DNA of 35,620 nucleotides. It comes from Staphylococcus rostri (GTDB taxonomy: Bacteria > Bacillota > Bacilli > Staphylococcales > Staphylococcaceae). Location: assembly GCF_002902145.1 (NCBI RefSeq), contig NZ_PPRF01000053.1, positions 1 through 35,620 on the forward strand, in the 5' to 3' direction. The notes below the pieces were generated by a model. It saw only the letters and a program-made list of their open reading frames with translations. It was not told the DNA's origin and did not search any database. Within the stretch, counting starts at the first letter, position 1, and the number at the start of each line of letters is the position of its first letter. This document shows positions 9,612-17,674 of this stretch, one piece after another. The translations under genes were made by a program, and so were the position numbers.

Positions 9612-9666
9612 AGGCACCACCTCCTTATACTCAGATAGCCACCATCCACTTAACTTGCTCACCAAC

Positions 9667-9675
9667 ATTCTATCA
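9667..9675 (-). promoter_or_regulatory. Extended -10 of the toxin mRNA
   Basis: On the minus strand TGATAGAAT (TG, one base, TAGAAT), about 55 bases upstream of the leader ORF. No convincing -35 lies 17 bases before it, so the promoter would depend on the extended -10. Confidence 0.4.
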
Positions 9676-9755
9676 CATATTAAACCTAATTCGCACGAAA
9701 ACTAAATAAAAATTAGAACTATTCTGTACTAAGTCACGTGATTTATGCGTATAAA

Positions 9756-9795
9756 CAAAAAGACCCTAAACTTCAATCTGGAGGTTTAGGGTCTT
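9756..9795 (-). terminator. Terminator of the M20 amidohydrolase gene
   Basis: Twelve-base perfect stem AAGACCCTAAAC / GTTTAGGGTCTT (9760-9771 and 9784-9795). On the minus strand it is followed by TTTTTG. It ends 7 bases after the gene's stop codon. Confidence 0.9.
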
Positions 9796-9801
9796 CTATC
9801 G

Positions 9802-10968
9802 TTAAAGAACGCCTTCAAGCTCTAGTATTTTCATAAAAGTACTTACGGTATATTTCATAGCCGATTCATCAATATCAAAATGTGGACTATGGTGTGGCCA
9901 GTCGGTTGCTTTTTCTGGATTACCACAACCAGTGAAGAAAAAGGCACCAGGCAAGGCGTGTAAATAATAAGAAAAGTCTTCGCCAATCATCATCAAATCT
10001 GAATCATGATAGCGGAAGTTCAAAGTATTAGCTGCTGTTTTAACGATTTCTGCAGACGCTTCATGATTGTAGACGGGTAGATAGCCATTCACATAATCCA
10101 AGTCGTAAGTAATATCATTCGCAACGGCTAGCCCTTGTAAGAGTTTTTCTAGTTTTGTGCGAATATGCTGTTGAACGCTTGGATCAAATGTACGAACGGT
10201 TCCACGACATTGTGCAGTATCGGGAATGACGTTGTCGGCATCACCTGCTTCGATCTTACCGAATGAAATGACAGCTTGTTTTACAGGATCAAGCGTACGA
10301 GACACAATTTTTTGGGTGCTTAAAATAAATTCTGCCAAAATAACAATTGAATCAATAGTCTCATGTGGCTTTGCACCGTGGCCGCCTTTACCATAAATTG
10401 TAATGTTGAATTCATCTGGTTGCGCCATCATTGCACCTGGTCGTGTATGAATCGTACCAGTTGGATAGCCGCTCCATAAGTGATTGCCGTATACTTTATC
10501 GACACCAGCAAGTGCATTGTCCGCAATCATGCCTTGTGCACCACCGGGCATTTCCTCTTCGCCATATTGGAAGATGAGTACAACGGCACCTTTGAGTTGG
10601 TCTTGATGCTCATGTAAGAGTTCAGCAACGGTTAATAAAATAGCGGTATGACCATCGTGACCACACGCATGCATGACACCTGGGATTTTTGAGCGATACG
10701 GTACATCTTTCATATCTTCTATAGGCAAGGCATCAAAGTCCGCGCGCAATGCAATTGTAGGGCCTTGTTCAGTATCGCCGATTGTAGCAACAATCCCATT
10801 ATGACCGACACGTTCGCGAATGGTAAAATCTAGATGCTTTAATCTTTCAAGAATATAGGCGTGCGTTTGTTTTTCTTGAAATGAGCGTTCTGGATATTGG
10901 TGTAAATGACGGCGTATCGCAATCATTTCTTGCTCTTTTTCGCCTGCACATTGGAACCAATCCGTCAT
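9802..10968 (-). CDS. M20-family N-acyl-L-amino acid amidohydrolase (carboxypeptidase-like)
   Basis: Cytoplasmic dinuclear metal hydrolase of the HipO/AmaA/IAA-amino-acid-hydrolase branch, 388 residues, releasing an amino acid from an N-acyl conjugate. The metal site is visible: RADFDALP (D77 region), MHACGHDGH with C102 and H104, the catalytic pair GEEE at 136-139, H163 in YGNHLW, and a late HHSPHFDID histidine. The lid/dimerisation domain (GKGGHGAKPHE) is at about 190-200. The start ATG 10968 follows AAGGAG. It occupies the slot right after tuf, as in S. aureus. The natural substrate cannot be told from sequence. Confidence 0.93.
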   Translation of the reverse strand: MTDWFQCAGEKEQEMIAIRRHLHQYPERSFQEKQTHAYILERLKHLDFTIRERVGHNGIVATIGDTEQGPTIALRADFDALPIEDMKDVPYRSKIPGVMHACGHDGHTAILLTVAELLHEHQDQLKGAVVLIFQYGEEEMPGGAQGMIADNALAGVDKVYGNHLWSGYPTGTIHTRPGAMMAQPDEFNITIYGKGGHGAKPHETIDSIVILAEFILSTQKIVSRTLDPVKQAVISFGKIEAGDADNVIPDTAQCRGTVRTFDPSVQQHIRTKLEKLLQGLAVANDITYDLDYVNGYLPVYNHEASAEIVKTAANTLNFRYHDSDLMMIGEDFSYYLHALPGAFFFTGCGNPEKATDWPHHSPHFDIDESAMKYTVSTFMKILELEGVL

Positions 10969-11002
10969 GGGTCATCCACTCCTTCGTAAAGATTATGATA
11001 AT

Positions 11003-11031
11003 ATTATACACGTGCTTTTAAGTTTGTTCAA
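11003..11031 (-). promoter_or_regulatory. Promoter of the amidohydrolase gene
   Basis: On the minus strand TTGAAC (11031-11026), 17 bases, TATAAT (11008-11003), with TG directly preceding the -10. It lies in the 112-base gap shared with the divergent kbl gene. Confidence 0.75.
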
Positions 11032-11080
11032 AATACGTTATGATAAAAGAGTATTAGCAAATAGGAAAGGGGAATGAATC

Positions 11081-12271
11081 GTGGTACAAATGCTACACGA
11101 CTTTCTAGAAGAAAATATTAACTATTTGAAAGACAACGGTTTATACAACGAGATCGACACAATCGAAGGGGCAAATGGTCCTAAAATTAAAATTGCAGGT
11201 AAAGAATATATCAACTTGTCTTCTAACAACTACTTAGGGCTTGCGACAGATGCTGATTTAAAAGCAGCAGCAAAAGAAGCAGTAGACTCACATGGTGTGG
11301 GTGCTGGTGCGGTACGTACAATCAACGGTACACTCGACTTACATGACGAGTTAGAAAAGACATTAGCAGAATTCAAAGGGACAGAAGCAGCCATCGCATA
11401 TCAATCAGGTTTCAACTGTAACATGGCAGCTATTTCAGCAGTCATGAATAAAAATGATGCAATCTTATCAGATGAATTAAACCACGCATCTATTATTGAC
11501 GGTTGCCGTTTATCAAAAGCAAAAATCATTCGTGTAAACCACTCAGATATGGACGACTTACGTAAAAAAGCAAAAGAAGCTGTTGAATCAGGTGAGTATA
11601 ACAAAGTAATGTATATTACTGACGGTGTATTCAGTATGGATGGTGACGTTGCGAAATTACCTGAAATCGTAGAAATTTGTGAAGAATACGGTATTATGGT
11701 TTACGTTGATGACGCGCACGGTTCAGGTGTAATGGGTAAAGGTGCCGGTACAGTGAAACACTTCGGCTTACAAGATAAAGTCGACTTCCAAATCGGTACA
11801 TTATCAAAAGCAATCGGTGTTGTCGGTGGTTATGTAGCCGGTTCACAACAATTGATTGACTGGTTAAAAGTACAATCTCGTCCATTCTTATTCTCAACAT
11901 CATTAGCACCTGCAGATACAAAAGCCATTACAACAGCAGTGAAAAAGTTAATGGCATCTACAGAGCTACATGATAAGTTGTGGGATAATGCGAACTACTT
12001 GAAAGAAGGCTTAAACAAATTAGGCTTTAACACTGGGGAATCTGAAACACCTATCACACCAGTAATTATTGGTGATGAGAAGAAAACACAAACATTCAGT
12101 AAACGCTTGATGGAAGAAGGCGTTTACGTTAAATCTATCGTATTCCCAACGGTTCCACGTGGTACAGGTCGTGTACGTAATATGCCAACTGCAGCACATA
12201 CGAAAGAAATGTTAGATGAAGCATTAGCTGTGTATGAACGTGTTGGTAAGGAATTAGACGTTATTTCATAA
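11081..12271 (+). CDS. kbl: Glycine C-acetyltransferase (2-amino-3-ketobutyrate CoA ligase)
   Basis: PLP enzyme of the alpha-oxoamine synthase family, 396 residues. It cleaves 2-amino-3-oxobutyrate with CoA to glycine and acetyl-CoA, the second step of threonine breakdown. The PLP lysine is K243 in [12 protein letters not shown]. The YVDDAHGSG motif holds the PLP-binding aspartate and histidine, and SNNYLGLA and [10 protein letters not shown] mark the family. The start is GTG 11081 ([16 protein letters not shown]), matching relatives and sitting about 8 bases after AAAGGGGA; ATG 11090 is the alternative. Its partner dehydrogenase is 376 bases downstream, separated by a terminator and a small gene. 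Confidence 0.96.
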   Translation: MVQMLHDFLEENINYLKDNGLYNEIDTIEGANGPKIKIAGKEYINLSSNNYLGLATDADLKAAAKEAVDSHGVGAGAVRTINGTLDLHDELEKTLAEFKGTEAAIAYQSGFNCNMAAISAVMNKNDAILSDELNHASIIDGCRLSKAKIIRVNHSDMDDLRKKAKEAVESGEYNKVMYITDGVFSMDGDVAKLPEIVEICEEYGIMVYVDDAHGSGVMGKGAGTVKHFGLQDKVDFQIGTLSKAIGVVGGYVAGSQQLIDWLKVQSRPFLFSTSLAPADTKAITTAVKKLMASTELHDKLWDNANYLKEGLNKLGFNTGESETPITPVIIGDEKKTQTFSKRLMEEGVYVKSIVFPTVPRGTGRVRNMPTAAHTKEMLDEALAVYERVGKELDVIS

Positions 12272-12290
12272 TTAAATATTAACAATTGAA

Positions 12291-12323
12291 TGCAGTCGCT
12301 CGCATAGGGTGGCTGTATTTTTT
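12291..12323 (+). terminator. Terminator after kbl
   Basis: Nine-base stem TGCAGTCGC (12291-12299) / GTGGCTGTA (12309-12317) with three G-U pairs, followed by six T (12318-12323). Confidence 0.75.
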
Positions 12324-12339
12324 GGATAAGAGGATATCG

Positions 12340-12483
12340 ATGAAGATTGGTAATTATTATATTGATACGTTTTGGCTAATATTTATTGGTACCTTTTTAA
12401 TTTTTTTATTAATGGAACCTTGGATGTTAATAACGGTTGTATTATTCCTTATTGCTGCAATAGAGAAGGACGATATGCATTAA
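12340..12483 (+). CDS. Small membrane protein of unknown function
   Basis: A 47-residue ORF, MKIGNYYIDTFWLIFIGTFL at its start, with two hydrophobic segments (about 9-24 and 27-42) separated by MEP and ending in the charged IEKDDMH. AAGAGGA lies 6-8 bases before ATG 12340. An open frame continues upstream to TTG 12286, but that would run through the kbl terminator hairpin. It sits between kbl and the threonine dehydrogenase. I do not recognise a family; small two-span proteins like this are common in staphylococci. Confidence 0.55.
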   Translation: MKIGNYYIDTFWLIFIGTFLIFLLMEPWMLITVVLFLIAAIEKDDMH

Positions 12484-12538
12484 AGGGAAGTATTCTTATG
12501 CCTGTATAGTAAATATCATTTTGTGTGTATGCTCTACG

Positions 12539-12567
12539 TGTACAAGAAAGCGCTTAAATGTTATAAT
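12539..12567 (+). promoter_or_regulatory. Promoter of the threonine dehydrogenase gene
   Basis: TGTACA (12539-12544), 17 bases, consensus TATAAT (12562-12567) preceded by TGT (extended -10), 81 bases before the start. Confidence 0.7.
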
Positions 12568-12647
12568 GCAAGTGCATAAACAATTAATGAGCATAAGAAA
12601 AGAACATTTGTGTTTATCAGAGAGACAGTTAGGAGATGTAATCATTT

Positions 12648-13607
12648 ATGAAAAGAATATTTATCACTGGTGCGTTAGGTCAAATTGGTACAGAACTCGT
12701 TGCAAAATGTCGTGAAATTTATGGGAATGACAATGTATTAGCAACAGATATTCGTGAGCCAGAAGCAGGTTCGATTGTTGCTGAAGGGCCATTTGAAATT
12801 TTAGATGTGACAGACGCAGAAAAAATGGAGCAGTTGATTGCTGACTTCAAACCAGACACAATGATGCATATGGCAGCTTTATTATCAGCGACTGCAGAAC
12901 AAAAGCCATTACTCGCATGGAACTTGAATATGGGTGGCTTAGTGAACGCGTTAGAAGCTGCACGTAAATATGATTTACAATTCTTCACACCAAGCTCAAT
13001 CGGTGCATTTGGTCCGAATACACCTAAGAAAAATACACCACAAGTTACGATCCAACGTCCGAACACAATGTACGGTGTGAACAAAGTATCAGGTGAATTA
13101 TTATGTGATTATTACTTTACGAAATTTGGCGTTGATACGCGTAGTGTGCGTTTCCCAGGTTTAATTTCTTACGTGAAAGAACCAGGTGGCGGTACAACTG
13201 ACTATGCGGTAGACATCTACTTCCAAGCTGTTCGTGAAGGTAAATATACAAGCTATATCGACCGTGGTACTTATATGGATATGATGTTTATGGATGATGC
13301 GATTGACGCAATTATTAAGTTAATGGAAGCGGATGGTGGTAAGTTAATCAACCGTAACGCCTACAACTTAAGTGCGATGAGCATCGAGCCTGAGATGGTT
13401 AAAGCAGCAATCCAAGAACATGATCCAAACTTCACAGTAGATTATGATGTGGATCCAGTTCGTCAAGGCATTGCAGAAAGCTGGCCAGATAGTATTGATA
13501 CGAGCTGTGCACGTGCTGAATGGGGGTTCGATCCACAATATGACTTAGCAGCAATGACAACACGTATGCTAGAGGGTATCAAAGCAAAAGAAAATCAAAA
13601 CGCATAA
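12648..13607 (+). CDS. NAD-dependent epimerase/dehydratase family protein, probable L-threonine 3-dehydrogenase
   Basis: Extended short-chain dehydrogenase, 319 residues. The Rossmann motif is GALGQIG with G8, G11 and G14. D34 after the second strand favours NAD over NADP. Catalytic residues are S116/S117 in TPSSIGAFG and Y142 and K146 in [27 protein letters not shown] and [12 protein letters not shown] match the SDR-type threonine dehydrogenases rather than sugar-nucleotide epimerases. With Kbl just upstream, the likely reaction is L-threonine to 2-amino-3-oxobutyrate. It has its own promoter and terminator, so the pair is a neighbourhood but not a single transcript. AGGAGA sets the start. 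Confidence 0.9.
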   Translation: MKRIFITGALGQIGTELVAKCREIYGNDNVLATDIREPEAGSIVAEGPFEILDVTDAEKMEQLIADFKPDTMMHMAALLSATAEQKPLLAWNLNMGGLVNALEAARKYDLQFFTPSSIGAFGPNTPKKNTPQVTIQRPNTMYGVNKVSGELLCDYYFTKFGVDTRSVRFPGLISYVKEPGGGTTDYAVDIYFQAVREGKYTSYIDRGTYMDMMFMDDAIDAIIKLMEADGGKLINRNAYNLSAMSIEPEMVKAAIQEHDPNFTVDYDVDPVRQGIAESWPDSIDTSCARAEWGFDPQYDLAAMTTRMLEGIKAKENQNA

Positions 13608-13620
13608 ATAGAATGAATGA

Positions 13621-13666
13621 TGAGGCAGCACATGGCTCAGTACAGCGTGTGTTTGCCTCAATTTTT
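13621..13666 (+). terminator. Terminator after the threonine dehydrogenase gene
   Basis: TGAGGCA (13621-13627) pairs with TGCCTCA (13654-13660), with a further inner GCACA/TGTGT pairing, followed by ATTTTT. Confidence 0.85.
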
Positions 13667-13710
13667 ATAGGTATAATGGTTAAGAATATATCAAATTTTC
13701 GCAAAACTTG

Positions 13711-13739
13711 TTGAATTATTACGACCGAGTTGATATAAT
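13711..13739 (+). promoter_or_regulatory. Promoter of ilvE
   Basis: TTGAAT (13711-13716), 17 bases, TATAAT (13734-13739). The leader of about 35 bases is too short for a T-box, and none is seen. Confidence 0.8.
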
Positions 13740-13778
13740 GCTTGTATTACATTTACATCATTACAGGGGGCATTTATT

Positions 13779-14861
13779 ATGACAGATTTAGTGAAATTAG
13801 AACAACGCCAATCGTTAAAAGAGAAACCAGATCAATCCTCTTTAACATTTGGTGAAGTATTTACAGACTATATGTTGAGCTTTGAATATACAGAAGGTCA
13901 AGGCTGGCATGACTTGAAAATCGTACCATATGCGCCAATCGAAATCTCTCCAGCTGCGCAAAGTGTACACTATGGTCAATCTGTATTTGAAGGGTTGAAA
14001 GCCTATAAACATAACGGAGAAGTTGTGTTATTCAGACCAGAAGAGAACTTTAAGCGTATTAACGTCTCATTAGAGCGCTTAAAAATGCCTCGAATTGATG
14101 AAGATTTATTATTAGAAGGCTTAAAACAATTAGTAGACGTAGACCGTGATTGGGTACCAGAGGGTGAAGGACAATCACTTTACATTCGTCCAGTTGTTTT
14201 TGCGACAGAAGGTATATTAGGAGTAGCCCCATCTAAAAATTACCGTTTATTAATTATTTTATCTCCATCAGGCTCATACTACGGCGGTGATTCATTACGT
14301 CCTACAAAAATCTATGTTGAAGATGAGTATGTACGTGCAGTACGTGGTGGTGTTGGTTTCGCGAAAGTTGCAGGTAACTACGCAGCAAGTTTATTAGCAC
14401 AAGCCAATGCGAATGCACTCGGTTTTGACCAAGTATTATGGTTAGACGGTGTTGAACAGAAGTATGTTGAAGAAGTAGGTAGCATGAACATCTTCTTCGT
14501 TATCAACGGTAAAGTTGTGACACCTTCATTAAATGGTAGTATTTTACCAGGTATTACGCGTAAAACAGTACTTGCATTAGCTGAGACATTAGGCTATGAA
14601 GTAGAAGAACGTCGTGTCTCTATCGATGAATTATTCGAACACTATGAAAAAGGTGAGTTAGAAGAAGTATTCGGTACAGGTACTGCAGCAGTGATTTCGC
14701 CAGTGGGTGAATTACAATTCAAAGATAAGAAAATGGTTATCAACAATGGCGAAACTGGTAAGATTACGCAAGCATTGTATGACAACTACACAGGTATCCA
14801 AAGTGGTAAGTTAGATGATCCACATAATTGGCGTTTAGTCGTACCACATTACGAAAGATAG
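13779..14861 (+). CDS. ilvE: Branched-chain amino acid aminotransferase
   Basis: Fold-type IV PLP aminotransferase, 360 residues. It moves the amino group between glutamate and the oxo-acids of leucine, isoleucine and valine, in synthesis and breakdown. The PLP lysine is K196 in [12 protein letters not shown]. The family signature [11 protein letters not shown] is at about 228-238, and [14 protein letters not shown] (66-79) and [12 protein letters not shown] (304-315) bind substrate and cofactor. AGGGGG precedes ATG. It is monocistronic, with a consensus promoter and a strong terminator. Position and sequence match S. aureus IlvE. Confidence 0.97.
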   Translation: MTDLVKLEQRQSLKEKPDQSSLTFGEVFTDYMLSFEYTEGQGWHDLKIVPYAPIEISPAAQSVHYGQSVFEGLKAYKHNGEVVLFRPEENFKRINVSLERLKMPRIDEDLLLEGLKQLVDVDRDWVPEGEGQSLYIRPVVFATEGILGVAPSKNYRLLIILSPSGSYYGGDSLRPTKIYVEDEYVRAVRGGVGFAKVAGNYAASLLAQANANALGFDQVLWLDGVEQKYVEEVGSMNIFFVINGKVVTPSLNGSILPGITRKTVLALAETLGYEVEERRVSIDELFEHYEKGELEEVFGTGTAAVISPVGELQFKDKKMVINNGETGKITQALYDNYTGIQSGKLDDPHNWRLVVPHYER

Positions 14862-14895
14862 GTCGTTTATTTTCAATTGCATATAACGTGTTGTT

Positions 14896-14940
14896 TCCCC
14901 GCATCTTTAGCAAATAGTCTGGATGTGGGGAGTTTTGATT
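14896..14940 (+). terminator. Terminator after ilvE
   Basis: Ten-base stem TCCCCGCATC (14896-14905) / GATGTGGGGA (14922-14931) with one G-U pair, then GTTTTGATTTTG. Confidence 0.85.
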
Positions 14941-15001
14941 TTGAGTGTGTGAATTGTGAAGGGTTAATAGGAATTAGTTTGTAAGTCTCGATGGGAAATG
15001 T

Positions 15002-15030
15002 CTGAAATTATTATGAAATTTCACTATAAT
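15002..15030 (+). promoter_or_regulatory. Promoter of the DUF2325 gene
   Basis: CTGAAA (15002-15007), 17 bases, TATAAT (15025-15030), 67 bases before the start. Confidence 0.55.
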
Positions 15031-15096
15031 GAATAGTATAAGTTGATAGAAATAGAAAATAGTATACTAAATATATTTTAAGAATGGAGATTACTT

Positions 15097-16140
15097 ATGA
15101 AGCAAGAAATGAAGGAGCAAATTGTTCAACTAATTAAAGAAGCATGGATTGACGATATTGTAAGTATTAAAGAAACAGAAGCACTTGAACAGCAAAACAA
15201 ACATTATTTAAAAGCGTTGAAACAGATAGAATTACTTAAGTTAGATAATGAAGCGGCAGTGGCTGAAACAGAACAGTCTAGCAAAGAATCAAAAGTTGTG
15301 ACAGATGAGTATATCTTTGTCCGTCATTTATTAGGTGGCGAAGGTGTCAATCCAGAGACGGGTCAGACAATCTTTGTACCTGAGTCTGTCGTGAAAAAAG
15401 AACAACTCGAGCAAGGGAATAAATTACTTTTTGTAGAAAACGGTAATGGGTATCATCGACATGATTATAAAAAAATAAGTTCGGAAGTTGATGATTCGGT
15501 CGAAGGTTTTGAAATTGTTGGTTATGACTATGCGATTGTGGATTACGACGAGAGTATTCATCGCTTTGTATGTAAAAAGCATTATGCGAATGGCGAATTA
15601 AAGAGTATTCCACTTTGCTTATTAAATGAGAAAGACGTCATTAAATTTAACATTAACAGAGAGGACGTCATCAGCATTGCACATACACCTAACCATACGA
15701 CAGCACGTATTAGATGGAAGTATGATTCAGATGAGATCGTGCCGACACCGATTAAGAAAAAGTCATCATACTACAAGGAAAGTCATGAGGCGGATGAAAT
15801 TGATGATACAGAAAAAGAACTATTTAAGGATGTTGAAGTCGGTATCTTAGGTGCAAGTCAGTTTATCAATAATTATATAGAAGAAGTGGAACAACGTGGC
15901 GGTAAGGTGCATCATACGGAGTCAGATACACAGTTGCAAGTGGAGACGCTAGTAAGTAAGTCAGATATTGTTGTGATTCCTATCCTAACTGTAAGCCATG
16001 CCAAAGCGGAACAAGCAAAAGCAAGAGCGAAAAAAGAAGAGAAACCGTTTATTATTTTGAAAAATAGTGGTAGAAGTACCTTTGTGAATGAGTTGAAAGA
16101 ACATTTACATTTGATTAAACGCGAAGAAGAAGCGGAATGA
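15097..16140 (+). CDS. DUF2325 domain-containing protein of unknown function
   Basis: A 347-residue, highly charged soluble protein with no signal peptide. An N-terminal helical region with a coiled-coil look (about 1-70) is followed by a beta-rich middle (about 70-210). After a charged linker comes a C-terminal domain (about 250-340). That domain begins VEVGILGASQFINNYIEEVEQRGGKVHHTE, has SDIVVIPILTVSHAKAEQAK and KKEEKPFIIL, and ends in NSGRSTFVNEL. This fits the DUF2325 pattern: a glycine turn after a strand, then H, then D-x-V and a lysine helix. GGAGA precedes ATG. It is monocistronic. The role is not known; I assign no activity. Confidence 0.8.
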   Translation: MKQEMKEQIVQLIKEAWIDDIVSIKETEALEQQNKHYLKALKQIELLKLDNEAAVAETEQSSKESKVVTDEYIFVRHLLGGEGVNPETGQTIFVPESVVKKEQLEQGNKLLFVENGNGYHRHDYKKISSEVDDSVEGFEIVGYDYAIVDYDESIHRFVCKKHYANGELKSIPLCLLNEKDVIKFNINREDVISIAHTPNHTTARIRWKYDSDEIVPTPIKKKSSYYKESHEADEIDDTEKELFKDVEVGILGASQFINNYIEEVEQRGGKVHHTESDTQLQVETLVSKSDIVVIPILTVSHAKAEQAKARAKKEEKPFIILKNSGRSTFVNELKEHLHLIKREEEAE

Positions 16141-16177
16141 TTTGAGTACAAATAGAGTGGAATTTTGATAAGGTGAG

Positions 16178-16218
16178 AAAAGCGTCTGGACATAGAGAGA
16201 GTTCAGGCGCTTTTACTA
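16178..16218 (+). terminator. Terminator after the DUF2325 gene
   Basis: Eleven-base stem AAAAGCGTCTG (16178-16188) / CAGGCGCTTTT (16204-16214) with one G-U pair, 38 bases after the stop. Confidence 0.8.
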
Positions 16219-16337
16219 TGCCTAAGTCCATTTTGAAGGAAGGGGATTATGAAATAGAGGTCAAATGGATATGTTAAGCTGAATATAGTAAGATTTATTT
16301 GATGTATTGTGTTGTTAAGACAAGTGCAATAGTAGCA

Positions 16338-16529
16338 ATGGAATCAAAGTTTGATGTCATAATGGGAATCATGATGATAGTAATGGCAATTTTTGGATAT
16401 ATATTGATGCCTGAACATTATGGTGTGCCACTAATGACGTTTATAACAGGGATATCGCTTATTGTAATCGGGATTAAGGGGCCGCCAAAATTTAAAAGAG
16501 GTAAAAGTAACAAGAAGACTGATAGATAA
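16338..16529 (+). CDS. Small two-span membrane protein of unknown function
   Basis: A 63-residue frame from ATG 16338 (MESKFDVIMGIMMIVMAIFG). It has two hydrophobic segments (about 7-22 and 30-46) and a strongly basic tail (PPKFKRGKSNKKTDR), as expected if the tail is cytoplasmic. No good ribosome site precedes any candidate start. The frame also extends to ATG 16302 and TTG 16299. Codon use and the positive-inside pattern look real, but the missing ribosome site lowers confidence. No family recognised. Confidence 0.45.
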   Translation: MESKFDVIMGIMMIVMAIFGYILMPEHYGVPLMTFITGISLIVIGIKGPPKFKRGKSNKKTDR

Positions 16530-16745
16530 AGTGGAGCATGACTATCTAAAACGTGCACAAAGTGGGTTAGGGTTTGTTAGGTAAAATAATTAGTACAATA
16601 AAAATTTAGATAGGTCGATTAATTAAAGGTGTTTAGTAAATAAGCAAGATCTAAAAAAAATTACAAGTGAGCGTGTTATAGAAGTAGTATGAATTTATTG
16701 TTACTATTGTAAATGAATTGCATTATATAGAAACAGGTGACGACG

Positions 16746-17426
16746 ATGATAAAATGGCTATTATTCGATAAAGATGGCACGCTTATTCAATTTGATCAAA
16801 GCTGGGTAAAGTTAGGGATTCAGCTAGTAGATGATGTATGTGCCCATTTTGAAATTGACCAACGTGAAGCGGTTTATGATGCGATTGGGATTGACGGAGA
16901 TGCTTTTCGGCCGAATAGTGTGATGGCATCCGGTTCGCTTGAAGAGATGGCAACGATATTTAATCAATATACAGACATTGAAACGTATACGTGGGTCTGT
17001 ATGCGCAGTCAGCAGTTGATTAATACACGTGTTCCGGAAAGTAAGCTGTACCCAGGTGTTCATGAAACATTAATGAAACTCCATACATGTGGTTATCAAT
17101 TGGCGATTGTGACGGGAGACAATGCGCGGGGTGTATCGCATTTCTTAGAACAGACTGGACTTCAAGATTTGTTTGCTTGTGTGATTTCAACAAATGGCGA
17201 TAATTATGAAAAGCCAGATAAGCGTCTTTTAACGCCACTATGGTCGCGCGGTGTGAAAGCTGAAGAGATGGCAATCATTGGTGATACGGACTTAGATATG
17301 CAGACGGGTCGCCAAGCACAATGTGCCAAGACGATTGGCGTACGTACGGGCTTGGGGCATGAAGCAACTTTCGACGAAGCGGATTTGATATTAGATGATG
17401 TGACACAATTACTAGAATATTTATGA
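16746..17426 (+). CDS. HAD-superfamily hydrolase (phosphoglycolate-phosphatase-like)
   Basis: A 226-residue HAD phosphatase. Motif I is FDKDGTL with nucleophile D8 and acid/base D10. Motif II is AIVTGDN near residue 122. Motif III/IV is AIIGDTDLDMQTGRQA near 177. The helical cap between residues 15 and 90 is the subclass I type of phosphoglycolate phosphatases and pyrophosphatases. I prefer ATG 16746 (MIKWLLFDKDG), since AGGTGA sits 6 bases before it; GTG 16737 is inside that site. It matches the HAD gene that follows ilvE in S. aureus. The substrate is unknown. Confidence 0.88.
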   Translation: MIKWLLFDKDGTLIQFDQSWVKLGIQLVDDVCAHFEIDQREAVYDAIGIDGDAFRPNSVMASGSLEEMATIFNQYTDIETYTWVCMRSQQLINTRVPESKLYPGVHETLMKLHTCGYQLAIVTGDNARGVSHFLEQTGLQDLFACVISTNGDNYEKPDKRLLTPLWSRGVKAEEMAIIGDTDLDMQTGRQAQCAKTIGVRTGLGHEATFDEADLILDDVTQLLEYL

Positions 17427-17577
17427 AGTCGTACGATATTGTATAAGTTATTCTGTTATAATTACTACATGTATGATATTCAGGCGAGTATGTGATACAA
17501 GTTGGTAATATGACAAACAGAATTTTACATATTTATAAATTATTTATGTAGGAATAAGTTGTGTGTACAATTCCATC

Positions 17578-17606
17578 TTGTCGCTAAGGTTTTAATTATC
17601 TATAAT
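17578..17606 (+). promoter_or_regulatory. Promoter of the first yfhO-like gene
   Basis: TTGTCG (17578-17583), 17 bases, TATAAT (17601-17606), in a 248-base AT-rich gap that otherwise shows no gene. Confidence 0.6.
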
Positions 17607-17674
17607 TTAGATAAATACATATTAATACAATACACTAAAATATTAAATTAATGAATAAGAAAGAGTGGGTATTA

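Noticed and set aside
13740-13778. T-box or amino-acid riboswitch before ilvE
   Set aside because: The leader after the mapped promoter is only about 35 bases and has no T-box sequence or terminator/antiterminator.
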